NCBI GenBank assembly: GCA_021781255.1
Contig: JAJXXG010000589.1
Location: forward strand, 1 to 6,926
Reading direction: 5' to 3'
Origin: Acidobacteriota bacterium
GTDB taxonomy: Bacteria > Acidobacteriota > Terriglobia > Terriglobales > Acidobacteriaceae
DNA length: 6,926 bases
The position numbers and the translations under genes were made by a program. Positions 1 through 5,314 of the stretch are shown piece by piece. Under the pieces are notes generated by a model. The model saw only the letters and a program-made list of their open reading frames with translations. It was not told the origin of the DNA and did not search any database. The first letter of the stretch is position 1, and each line of letters opens with the position of its first letter.

Positions 1-1
1 C

Positions 2-910
2 ACAGCCATACGTGTGCGCAACAATAACAACAAGGACACGCCGCTTCCGCCGGAGGTCCCTGCAGCCCAGAATCCGCCTACGGGCGCGGTGCTGGATTAC
101 TGGCTGGGCAAGGATGTGCATGGCCCAGTCAAGCTCGCAATCTATGATGCCCAGGGCAGGCTGGTGCGTGCATATGTGAGCGACGCGGCGAGTCCCACAC
201 TCAAGACCAACCGCTATTTCAGTGCCGACTGGCTGGTACCGGACGAATCGCCGTCGTCCACGCCAGGCGCACACCGCTTTGTCTGGGACCTGCGCTACGC
301 CCGCCCGCGGGCCGTCACGTATGATTATTCAATCGCTGGCCTCTACCGGCAGGGCACAGCGGTGGTGCCGGAAGGCCCACGCGTCCTGCCGGGCGATTAC
401 CGCGTCGAATTGACGGTGAACGGAGTTATCTACCGCCAGCCGCTGAAGGTGAATTTGGACCCACGCATGCACATGGCGCCTGCTGCATTGGAGCAGCAGC
501 TCGGCCTGGCGCGCCGCATCGATGCAGCCTTGGACGAAAGTTACGCTGCCTACGCCACTCTCAGGGATCTGCATACACAACTCGCAGCGCTAAAGTCACG
601 CCTCATGGGTGATCCTGCCAATGCAAAGGTACTCCTGTCCATGGACAAGCTGGATCATCAGGTGACGACACTGGCGGATAAACCAAAAGACCTGGGCAGT
701 TTCGGTGCCATCAATCGCGGACTGGCTGACCTTGCGACCCAGGTGGATGATGGGGACCGTGCGCCACCTGAATCTTACATAGACACTTACAACTTCTATG
801 TGGGCTACGCAGATAACGCCATGAAGCGCTGGCAACAGCTTCAGTCAAGCGAGATACCAGCGCTCAATGCACAACTCAAGGACTTGGATCTCGCCCCGCT
901 CAAGTTATGA
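2..910 (+). CDS. C-terminal part of a BNR-repeat / VPS10 (sortilin)-like 'glycosyl hydrolase' protein, 5' end outside window
   Basis: The frame is open from base 2, reading [11 protein letters not shown], so the GTG at 14 is internal and 302 residues of a longer protein are visible. The segment [20 protein letters not shown] followed by GAVLDYWL is, from memory, typical of the region just after the BNR/sortilin-like beta-propellers in large (around 1000 aa) bacterial proteins annotated as glycosyl hydrolases or WD40/YVTN/BNR-like. Next come a FlgD/Ig-like beta domain at about visible residues 28-150 ([35 protein letters not shown]) and a helical tail from about 155 to 302. The propellers and any signal peptide lie upstream, so substrate and catalytic residues cannot be judged; most members have no proven activity and are probably exported. 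The gene ends 15 bp before a strong terminator and converges with the coiled-coil gene. The family call is fairly secure, the function is not. Confidence 0.8.
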   Translation, partial: TAIRVRNNNNKDTPLPPEVPAAQNPPTGAVLDYWLGKDVHGPVKLAIYDAQGRLVRAYVSDAASPTLKTNRYFSADWLVPDESPSSTPGAHRFVWDLRYARPRAVTYDYSIAGLYRQGTAVVPEGPRVLPGDYRVELTVNGVIYRQPLKVNLDPRMHMAPAALEQQLGLARRIDAALDESYAAYATLRDLHTQLAALKSRLMGDPANAKVLLSMDKLDHQVTTLADKPKDLGSFGAINRGLADLATQVDDGDRAPPESYIDTYNFYVGYADNAMKRWQQLQSSEIPALNAQLKDLDLAPLKL

Positions 911-925
911 GAAGGGAACCATGGC

Positions 926-975
926 GGCGCACTAAAAAGACGCCCGGTGAAAACCGGGCGTCTTTTTAGTGCGCC
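926..975. terminator. Bidirectional Rho-independent terminator, invaded by the group II intron
   Basis: Bases 926-948 and 953-975 are perfectly complementary (23 bp) around a GAAA loop (949-952). The core is a GC-rich stem, GACGCCCGGT / ACCGGGCGTC (939-948 / 953-962), flanked by AAAAA (934-938) and TTTTT (963-967), so it can act on both strands. It lies 15 bp after the hydrolase stop and would originally have served the convergent coiled-coil gene too. The T-tract forms the 3' end of the intron's 5' exon; the outer seven base pairs use intron bases 969-975 and so may not belong to the ancestral terminator. Confidence 0.9.
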
Positions 976-1119
976 CGGCAGGGCGCACTCACTGGGAGGT
1001 GCAAGTCCTCTACACACCCGGCAAGGGGAAGTGTTAGCTGAACGGCAAGGGTGCCCTGGGTGACTGGGGATCTCAAGGAAGCTGTAGGCAAAGCGCTGGC
1101 TTGACGAACAGGAAGCGGA

Positions 1120-1125
1120 TAGAGG
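1120..1125 (+). other. EBS1 exon-binding site, pairing with IBS1 at 963-968
   Basis: TAGAGG (1120-1125) lies in the loop that corresponds to EBS1 of the O. iheyensis IIC intron (AUGAGG in the remembered sequence). It pairs antiparallel with IBS1 TTTTTA (963-968), the last six bases before the intron: A968-U1120, U967-A1121, U966.G1122, U965-A1123, U964.G1124, U963.G1125. Three pairs are G.U wobbles, so the core is the four bases UUUA/UAGA. The pairing independently places the 5' splice junction at 968/969. Confidence 0.7.
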
Positions 1126-1343
1126 CAGCGTGGCGGGGTGAGCAGGCTAATAGATGCGAAGCCCGATACTTGTACGGAACGCCATGAAGTAGATCCGACA
1201 GGCATAAGCGTGAAGGTGAGTGCGTGATACCCGGGGAGAGCTGACGGTCTGGCGCAAGGCTACCGGCGTTGGAAGACGTTGGGAGGGGCCATCAGCAGTC
1301 AGCAGAGGTCATAGTAGGTGCGCCGCGCACTGAAGGGCCGAAC

Positions 1344-1361
1344 ATGAGAGACCGCAAGTAG
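1344..1361 (+). CDS. Possible five-codon leader ORF (MRDRK) before the intron-encoded protein
   Basis: ATG AGA GAC CGC AAG TAG follows GAAGGG (1332-1337) at 6-nt spacing, a better Shine-Dalgarno placement than the one before the maturase ATG. Its TAG stop overlaps TAGGA (1359-1363), the only SD-like sequence for the maturase start at 1376, so ribosomes ending here could hand over to that start. However, the GAAGGG..GAAC segment resembles a conserved ribozyme stretch (GAAGGACGGAAC in O. iheyensis), so the SD match may exist for RNA structure alone. Five codons carry no homology signal. Confidence 0.2.
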   Translation: MRDRK

Positions 1362-1375
1362 GACAACAGATCTCG

Positions 1376-2770
1376 ATGCGAACCGATGAAGCACAAGCCC
1401 GCGACAGCGGGACCCGCACGGAAGGTGGTGGCCGGCAGCCGCCATGGGCCGCGACGGGCGCTGAGGTTCGAACGGCGGCTGTTGGGCGAACCAAAGCGGA
1501 AGGACCACAGCGGTTGGAAGCGGTGGTCGAACGCGGCAACTTGTGGAAGGCCTACCAGAGGGTAGTGGAGAACAACGGTGCACCGGGCGTCGATGGCGTC
1601 ACGGTGGCCGAGTTCAAAGACTGGCTGAAGGAGCATTGGCCGACAGTGAGAGCAGCAGTCCTGGCGGGGTGCTATCTACCGCAGGCGGTGCGGGCGGTCG
1701 AGATTCCCAAGCCCTCGGGCGGGAGGCGGCTGCTCGGGATACCGACAGTGGTGGACCGGCTGATCCAGCAGGCGCTGCTGCAAGTCTTGCAATCGATCTT
1801 CGAGCCCGGATTCTCCGAGTCGAGCTACGGTTTTCGCCCCGGTCGCAACGCACAGCAGGCGGTCAAGGCCGCCCAGGGGTATGTGCGGGCTGGTAAGCGG
1901 TGGGTCGTGGACATCGATCTGGAGAAGTTCTTCGACCACGTCAACCACGACATCCTGATGTCGCGGGTGGCGAGGGAGGTGAAGGACGAACGGGTTCTGA
2001 AGCTCATCCGCCGCTATCTCGAAGCAGGTCTGATGCGAGAGGGATTGACGCAGCCGCGCACACAAGGCACACCGCAAGGTGGGCCGCTGTCGCCGCTATT
2101 GTCGAACATCTTGCTCACGGACCTGGATCGGGAGTTGGAGCGGCGCGGGCATTCATTCTGCCGCTATGCGGATGACTGTAACGTGTACGTGCGCAGTCGC
2201 GCAGCAGCGGTCCACGCCATGGCCGAGATCACACGGTTTCTGGAGAAGAGACTGAAGCTCACGGTCAATGGTGAGAAGAGTGCCTGTGCACGGCCGTGGG
2301 AACGAACGTTCCTCGGCTACAGCTTCACGTGGCATAAAGAGACGCGGCTGAAGATAGCGCCTAAGAGCCTGAGACGACTGCGCGAGCAGGCACGAGAGTG
2401 TCTGCGTGCGGGTCGTGGACGGACTCTGGCCGCGACCATCAGCGAGCTCAATCTACTGCTGCGGGGCTGGATGAGCTACTTCCGGTTGACGGAAGTGAAG
2501 AACGTGTTGGAGGAGTTGGACGGTTGGATACGACGCAAGCTGCGCGGCCTGCTTTGGCGGCAGTGGAAACGTGTATTCACCCGCGCCCAAGCTCTGATGA
2601 AGCGCGGACTCACGCGAGAGCGAGCGTGGCAGTCGGCGACCAACGGGCGCGGACCCTGGTGGAATGCCGGCGCTAGCCACATGCACCTTGCTTACCCGAA
2701 GTCCCACTTCGACCACTTGGGGCTGGTTTCGTTGGTGGATACCTGCCGACGCTTCCAGTGTCTGTCTTGA
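1376..2770 (+). CDS. ltrA: Group II intron-encoded reverse transcriptase/maturase, class C (LtrA-like)
   Basis: This 464-aa intact protein binds the intron RNA, helps it fold and splice, and copies it into DNA during retrotransposition. After a basic, low-complexity N-terminus (1-45) comes the RT domain: NNGAPGVDGVTV (66-77), EIPKPSGGRRLLGIPTVVDR (109-128), SSYGFRPGRNAQQAV (149-163), motif A VVDIDLEKFFDHV with catalytic D179, GTPQGGPLSPLLSN (231-244), the active site YADD (264-267) and FLGYSF (312-317). The X/maturase (thumb) region follows, with LLRGWMSYFR (361-370), IRRKLRGLLWRQWKR (385-399) and GRGPWWNAGASHM near 424-436. There is no C-terminal HNH endonuclease domain, normal for class C. 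All catalytic aspartates are present. ATG 1376 is chosen as the only upstream ATG in frame; its SD (AGGA, 1360-1363) is weak and 12 nt away. The stop lies one base before domain V, so the ORF occupies domain IV. Confidence 0.95.
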   Translation: MRTDEAQARDSGTRTEGGGRQPPWAATGAEVRTAAVGRTKAEGPQRLEAVVERGNLWKAYQRVVENNGAPGVDGVTVAEFKDWLKEHWPTVRAAVLAGCYLPQAVRAVEIPKPSGGRRLLGIPTVVDRLIQQALLQVLQSIFEPGFSESSYGFRPGRNAQQAVKAAQGYVRAGKRWVVDIDLEKFFDHVNHDILMSRVAREVKDERVLKLIRRYLEAGLMREGLTQPRTQGTPQGGPLSPLLSNILLTDLDRELERRGHSFCRYADDCNVYVRSRAAAVHAMAEITRFLEKRLKLTVNGEKSACARPWERTFLGYSFTWHKETRLKIAPKSLRRLREQARECLRAGRGRTLAATISELNLLLRGWMSYFRLTEVKNVLEELDGWIRRKLRGLLWRQWKRVFTRAQALMKRGLTRERAWQSATNGRGPWWNAGASHMHLAYPKSHFDHLGLVSLVDTCRRFQCLS

Positions 2771-2802
2771 ACCGCCGGATGCGGAACCGCACGTCCGGTG
2801 GT
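2771..2802 (+). ncRNA. Group II intron domain V (catalytic hairpin, CGC triad)
   Basis: A 9-bp lower helix (2771-2779 with 2794-2802), a two-base CG bulge (2792-2793), a 4-bp upper helix (2780-2783 with 2788-2791) and a GAAC loop (2784-2787) form an intact DV. The catalytic triad C2773-G2774-C2775 has the expected G2774.U2799 wobble. CGC instead of AGC is diagnostic of group IIC. DV binds the catalytic metal ions for splicing and reverse splicing. It starts directly after the maturase stop codon. Confidence 0.9.
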
Positions 2803-2804
2803 GT

Positions 2805-2838
2805 GGGAGGGCGGCGGGCGTAAGCCCGCCCCCTACCC
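2805..2838 (+). ncRNA. Group II intron domain VI with bulged branch-point A2835
   Basis: A hairpin pairs 2813-2819 with 2824-2830 around a GTAA loop, then 2809-2811 with 2831-2833 (C2812 bulged), A2808 with T2834, and 2805-2807 with 2836-2838. This leaves A2835 unpaired as the presumed branch point. The intron would end with GAT at 2841, so the A is seventh from the 3' splice site, the usual geometry. Confidence 0.85.
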
Positions 2839-2862
2839 GATTTGGGCGATTAATTCCGGATG

Positions 2863-3549
2863 CTAATTTGAACCTGCCACTTTCTTGAGACATGTGATGA
2901 TTTCATCACTGATTTTCAGATTCTCTTCAACGCTCTTAGCCGGGTTCTTTACATTCGGGCAATTTGCTTTCTTGGCATAGGGCTGAAATGACGGAGAAAG
3001 GATCAGTGTGCGGGTCTTATCCAGCCAGTCATATTCATTCGCCAAGGCATCGCGGTAAGCGGTGTCGGCAGCAGTTACCTGCTTGGGCGCTGTCTTGATT
3101 GCATCATTGTACTTGTTAGCGCGTGCGAGAAAATCGTTCTGGCGTTGATTCAGCTTTGCTGGCTGTGCGTTGGCGGCATTGATAGCAGCGTTGATTTGCG
3201 CGTTCTCAGCTTTGCAGTCTGCAAACTGCGCTTGATTGAGTTGCTTGCCATTACACTTGGCCTGATAGTCTGCCGTCTGCTGCTTGATGTCATCATTCGT
3301 CTTTTTGTAGGCGGCTATATCAGCTTCCAGCTGCTTCTGCTCTGCAATGATTTGTTTACCCTCGGTCGCAAGATCGCTGTTAGCCTTGACAGCCGCATCC
3401 AATGCATCTTTTTTGCTATTGACCTTGCTAATCAGGGACTCGCCCTGGGTGATCAGGGCGGCAACCGATTCGGCGCCCCAGGCGGTAGCCATTACGCTGG
3501 CGAGGGCGACTATAGATGCAAGCGTGATAATGCGTACGGTGGTCTTCAT
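2863..3549 (-). CDS. Exported coiled-coil protein of unknown function (228 aa, four cysteines)
   Basis: I do not recognise the family. The start at 3549 is chosen because ATG is preceded by GAGG at 6-nt spacing (rc of 3556-3559) and begins a good signal peptide: MKTTVR, a hydrophobic core IITLASIVALASVMA, then ATA/WGA, with cleavage after about residue 23 or 26. The longer frame back to 3633 would bury this signal. The mature protein is mostly Ala/Lys/Gln/Asn-rich helix. Residues 28-96 look like a coiled coil (GESLISKVNSKKDALDAAVK, EQKQLEADIAAYKK), followed by more helix at 114-170. Cysteines at 99, 112, 197 and 220 could form two disulfides in the periplasm. The C-terminal part (171-228: ANEYDWLDKTRTLILSPSF and after) looks like a small separate domain. 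Base composition appears AT-richer than its neighbours by eye. It converges with the hydrolase gene; the TAG stop is 22 bp from the intron's 3' end. A structural or membrane-associated role is possible but unproven. Confidence 0.8.
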   Translation of the reverse strand: MKTTVRIITLASIVALASVMATAWGAESVAALITQGESLISKVNSKKDALDAAVKANSDLATEGKQIIAEQKQLEADIAAYKKTNDDIKQQTADYQAKCNGKQLNQAQFADCKAENAQINAAINAANAQPAKLNQRQNDFLARANKYNDAIKTAPKQVTAADTAYRDALANEYDWLDKTRTLILSPSFQPYAKKANCPNVKNPAKSVEENLKISDEIITCLKKVAGSN

Positions 3550-3581
3550 TGAAAGCCTCATGGGATGGATTTGAGCGGCTA

Positions 3582-3611
3582 ATTGTAGAGGCAAACCCCC
3601 GCTGTCACCAA
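3582..3611 (-). promoter_or_regulatory. Candidate sigma70-type promoter of the coiled-coil gene
   Basis: On the minus strand TTGGTG (rc of 3606-3611) and TACAAT (rc of 3582-3587) are separated by 18 bp. The -10 box lies 32 bp upstream of the ATG at 3549, with the SD in between. Hexamer matches are 4/6 (-35) and 5/6 (-10). An overlapping GTGACA at 3603-3608 would give a 15-bp spacer. Support is by pattern only. Confidence 0.4.
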
Positions 3612-4009
3612 GTACCTGCAGGCCATTGGCCACTCGGGACCGCCAGCCTCTGGGTTGGGACAGGGTATCTCCGGTACCGGAATTGATGTATGCCGCCTGC
3701 GATGGAGGGTACAGGACAGGAGCGCCTCCGGGGTGTATTTAGGGCACCGGCATTACCGGTTTGCAGCTCATGTCTTGTTCCATCTGGCGACAATGGAGCT
3801 GGAGCGTGAGCTGTGAAGTAGCCGAGAGCAGGCCGTAGTCGCCTACATAGGGGGGTGTGCTGCCAGGGCTATTGGTTCCAGCATGCTGCAATCAGCGCAG
3901 CCCTTCATGGAAAGGGTGGGCAGCAAGCGCCCTACGGATGATGACGAACCTATGCGAGTGGGCTCCGGTTGCTCCCGTCATCTGTTGCTGTAAATATTCC
4001 CAGTCGAAT
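3612..4009. other. Intergenic stretch without a convincing gene
   Basis: About 400 bp lie between the promoter of the coiled-coil gene and the end of the QEGLA gene. The stretch holds a 12-bp palindrome, TCCGGTACCGGA (3670-3681), and a small imperfect hairpin, ACCGG/CCGGT (about 3746-3760). I found no GC-rich hairpin with a T-tract that would clearly terminate the glutamate dehydrogenase-QEGLA transcript. The open frames of about 60 codons on either strand here lack SD sequences and protein-like composition. Confidence 0.5.
3739..3891 (-). pseudogene. Possible gene remnant or small ORF (50 aa)
   Basis: On the minus strand the frame TTG (3889-3891) to TAA (3739-3741) is open for 50 residues with protein-like content: GTNSPGSTPPYVGDYGLL, then SQLTLQLHCRQMEQDM and SCKPVMPVP. 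It has no ATG near its beginning and is closed upstream by a TGA directly before the TTG. GAAGG lies about 10 nt before that TTG, so a TTG-started small protein is conceivable, but the C-terminal remnant of a decayed gene fits equally well. I recognise no family and a chance frame cannot be excluded. Confidence 0.25.
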
Positions 4010-5305
4010 TCAGAGAATCGCGGCGTAATCATCCTGGACGCGCGCCAGATCTAGCTTGTTGAGGAAATTCGAGTAACACATCCACGCGGTGATACCGTTC
4101 AGGTCCGCGAACGGCGGCGGCAGGAAGCGCGGCGGTGTGATGATGCCCTCATCTACATACTGCGCCAGTGTGCGTACGTCCTCGAGTGTGGTCTTACCGC
4201 AGAACAGCATTGGGATACGGTGCAGCATGCCCTTCTTGACCGCCAGCCGGATGTAGTTGTAGATCATGATGAAGCCCTTGTTATAGGACAGGTCCTTGGT
4301 AAAAGGCTGGCCTGTGGGCGTGCTGCCGCGGAAGATGCGCGAGGCGTTGGCGAAGCTGTCCTCCTCGCCGAGGTTCTGCGACCGATAGAAACGGTACACA
4401 TCCAGGAAATCGCCGCCTTGTTCGGCCATGTGCACTGCCGTTATCCGATTCGCCAGCCGCTTGAGGCGGCTTGGGTAGGAGGCGAAGGTCACGATCTCCA
4501 TGAGTATCGCGAGGCCTTCTTGGGTGATAGTGGAAGAGGGCGGGCCCTTGGAGAGGAACGTACACACCGGCTGGTTGCTGCCATTCAAGGTAGTGCCGAG
4601 ATGTACCCAGCCCTCGTGCACTTCCAGCACCCGCAGGTCGCGGTCGTTGAAACGGGCATCCTTGCGGATCTTGATGTAATCGGCGCCGGCGGCAGCGTCA
4701 GCCAGGATGCCATCCGACAGGATCACACGCATGGCGGCATCCGACTCGCCATAGGCCTGGTTGATGCGCTGTTGCAGGATCTTGACCGCATCCTCGCCAG
4801 ATATATTTTTATCCGCTGGTTTCAACAACTCACTTTGGTCGATATTCGATATGGCGTCACTCAGTAGTCTGCCTAGGTCGGCGAGCGTCGGGCCTCCAGC
4901 ATGAAAGGCATCACTGGCGGAGCCATAAAGTTCCCGGGAGATACCAGCAAATTCCGCTGTACCGCGGGATTCGAGCATGCGCACTACCTGGGTATATTCG
5001 CGGCACATGCGCCGCATGATCCCACCCAGGGGATTGTATAGACCCAGCTGAGAGGCAATATCCAGCTCGATTGCAAGAAATTCCTTTCGCTTGAGGGCAG
5101 CATCGAAACCGAGTGGACGACTGTCATAGTATGCCCGATCGACTCTGGGTAATTCCTTGGCGCCACATTTGAAGAAATCCGCCTGGATACTCGCGTCCCA
5201 TTTTATGTGATCAAGAATCCGGATGGGCTTCTGCGCAACTACAAGACGATCCGAGAGCGTGCGCAACAGTTGCCTATAGTCAGCGGTAGTATCCGGCGTC
5301 GCCAT
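4010..5305 (-). CDS. QEGLA-motif / DUF1704 protein, MATCAP-type putative metallopeptidase
   Basis: The protein carries HEGWVH, an HExxxH zinc motif (H232, E233, H237 counted from the GTG at 5311), and TQEGLAILMEIVTF with QEGLA at 264-268. This pairing defines the family annotated 'flavohemoglobin expression-modulating QEGLA motif protein' (DUF1704). Its eukaryotic relatives, the MATCAP/KIAA0895 tyrosine carboxypeptidases, use HExxxH plus a downstream Glu as zinc ligands. By analogy H232, H237 and E265 would bind zinc and E233 would be the catalytic base, so a soluble carboxypeptidase-like activity is inferred; the bacterial substrate is unknown. Length (about 431 aa) is, from memory, normal for the family and there is no signal peptide or membrane segment. 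GTG 5311 and ATG 5305 are both in frame; ATG 5305 is preferred, with no strong SD, suggesting translational coupling to the glutamate dehydrogenase gene whose TAA lies 9 nt upstream. Family assignment is strong; activity is inferred. Confidence 0.88.
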   Translation of the reverse strand: MATPDTTADYRQLLRTLSDRLVVAQKPIRILDHIKWDASIQADFFKCGAKELPRVDRAYYDSRPLGFDAALKRKEFLAIELDIASQLGLYNPLGGIMRRMCREYTQVVRMLESRGTAEFAGISRELYGSASDAFHAGGPTLADLGRLLSDAISNIDQSELLKPADKNISGEDAVKILQQRINQAYGESDAAMRVILSDGILADAAAGADYIKIRKDARFNDRDLRVLEVHEGWVHLGTTLNGSNQPVCTFLSKGPPSSTITQEGLAILMEIVTFASYPSRLKRLANRITAVHMAEQGGDFLDVYRFYRSQNLGEEDSFANASRIFRGSTPTGQPFTKDLSYNKGFIMIYNYIRLAVKKGMLHRIPMLFCGKTTLEDVRTLAQYVDEGIITPPRFLPPPFADLNGITAWMCYSNFLNKLDLARVQDDYAAIL

Positions 5306-5314
5306 CGTCACGAA

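Larger units (their letters stand above)
969..1375 (+). ncRNA. Group IIC ribozyme, domains I-III and the start of domain IV
   Basis: This non-coding 5' part of the intron folds into the scaffold and exon-recognition domains. A perfect hairpin lies at the very start: 969-976 (GTGCGCCC) pairs with 981-988 (GGGCGCAC) around GGCA. Conserved IIC stretches follow: GGGAGGTGCAAGTCCTC (1002-1018), the block GTGTTAGCTGAACGGCAAGG (1031-1050), GGAAGCTGTAGGCAAAGCGC near 1076-1095, the EBS1 loop near 1117-1126, ACCCGGGGAGAGCTGACGG near 1230 and the domain III motif GTCAGCAGAGGTCATAGTA (1299-1317). Domain borders are approximate because they come from recalled similarity to the O. iheyensis structure, not an alignment. 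Confidence 0.85.
969..2841 (+). mobile_element. Complete group II intron, class C (IIC), with encoded reverse transcriptase
   Basis: The element starts with GTGCG directly after the terminator T-tract (TCTTTTTA) and ends at CCCGAT, seven nucleotides counting from the bulged branch-point A2835. The 5' segment GTGCGCCCGGCAGGGCGCAC, the domain III segment GTCAGCAGAGGTCATAGTA and the DV sequence closely resemble, from memory, the Oceanobacillus iheyensis IIC intron. Insertion just after an intrinsic terminator, a CGC rather than AGC triad, and a maturase without an HNH domain all fit IIC. No frameshift or deletion is visible in ribozyme or ORF, so it is probably functional. The 5' boundary is supported by EBS1-IBS1 pairing; the 3' boundary rests on DVI geometry and could be off by 1-2 nt. 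An empty-site homologue would fix both ends. Confidence 0.9.

Noticed and set aside
14..910. GTG at 14 as the real start of the hydrolase gene
   Set aside because: The frame stays open to base 2 and the residues before it fit the inner part of the BNR family protein; the gene is cut by the window edge.
921..935. Four-codon ORF ATG GCG GCG CAC TAA after GAAGGG, just past the hydrolase stop
   Set aside because: It lies in the terminator arm, is too short to judge, and the SD match is probably chance.
926..1010. Integron attC site as the intron target (IIC-attC type)
   Set aside because: No attC core sites or integron cassette context; the hairpin has A and T tracts typical of an intrinsic terminator.
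1676..2893. Minus-strand open frames across the maturase (133 and 146 codons)
   Set aside because: Antisense shadows of a GC-rich coding region with low-complexity, non-protein-like translations and no SD; the maturase frame is unmistakable.
3145..3552. Plus-strand 135-codon hydrophobic frame opposite the coiled-coil gene
   Set aside because: Its Leu/Cys/Ile-rich translation is the expected reverse of Lys/Gln/Ala-rich coiled-coil codons; there is no independent support.
3549..3633. Longer N-terminus of the coiled-coil protein starting at 3633
   Set aside because: It would place 28 residues before a clear signal peptide, and the ATG at 3549 has a well-spaced GAGG; the promoter-like boxes also lie within the extra segment.
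4220..4867. Plus-strand 215-codon open frame opposite the QEGLA gene
   Set aside because: It mirrors the codon structure of the real gene on the other strand, and its translation resembles no protein I know.
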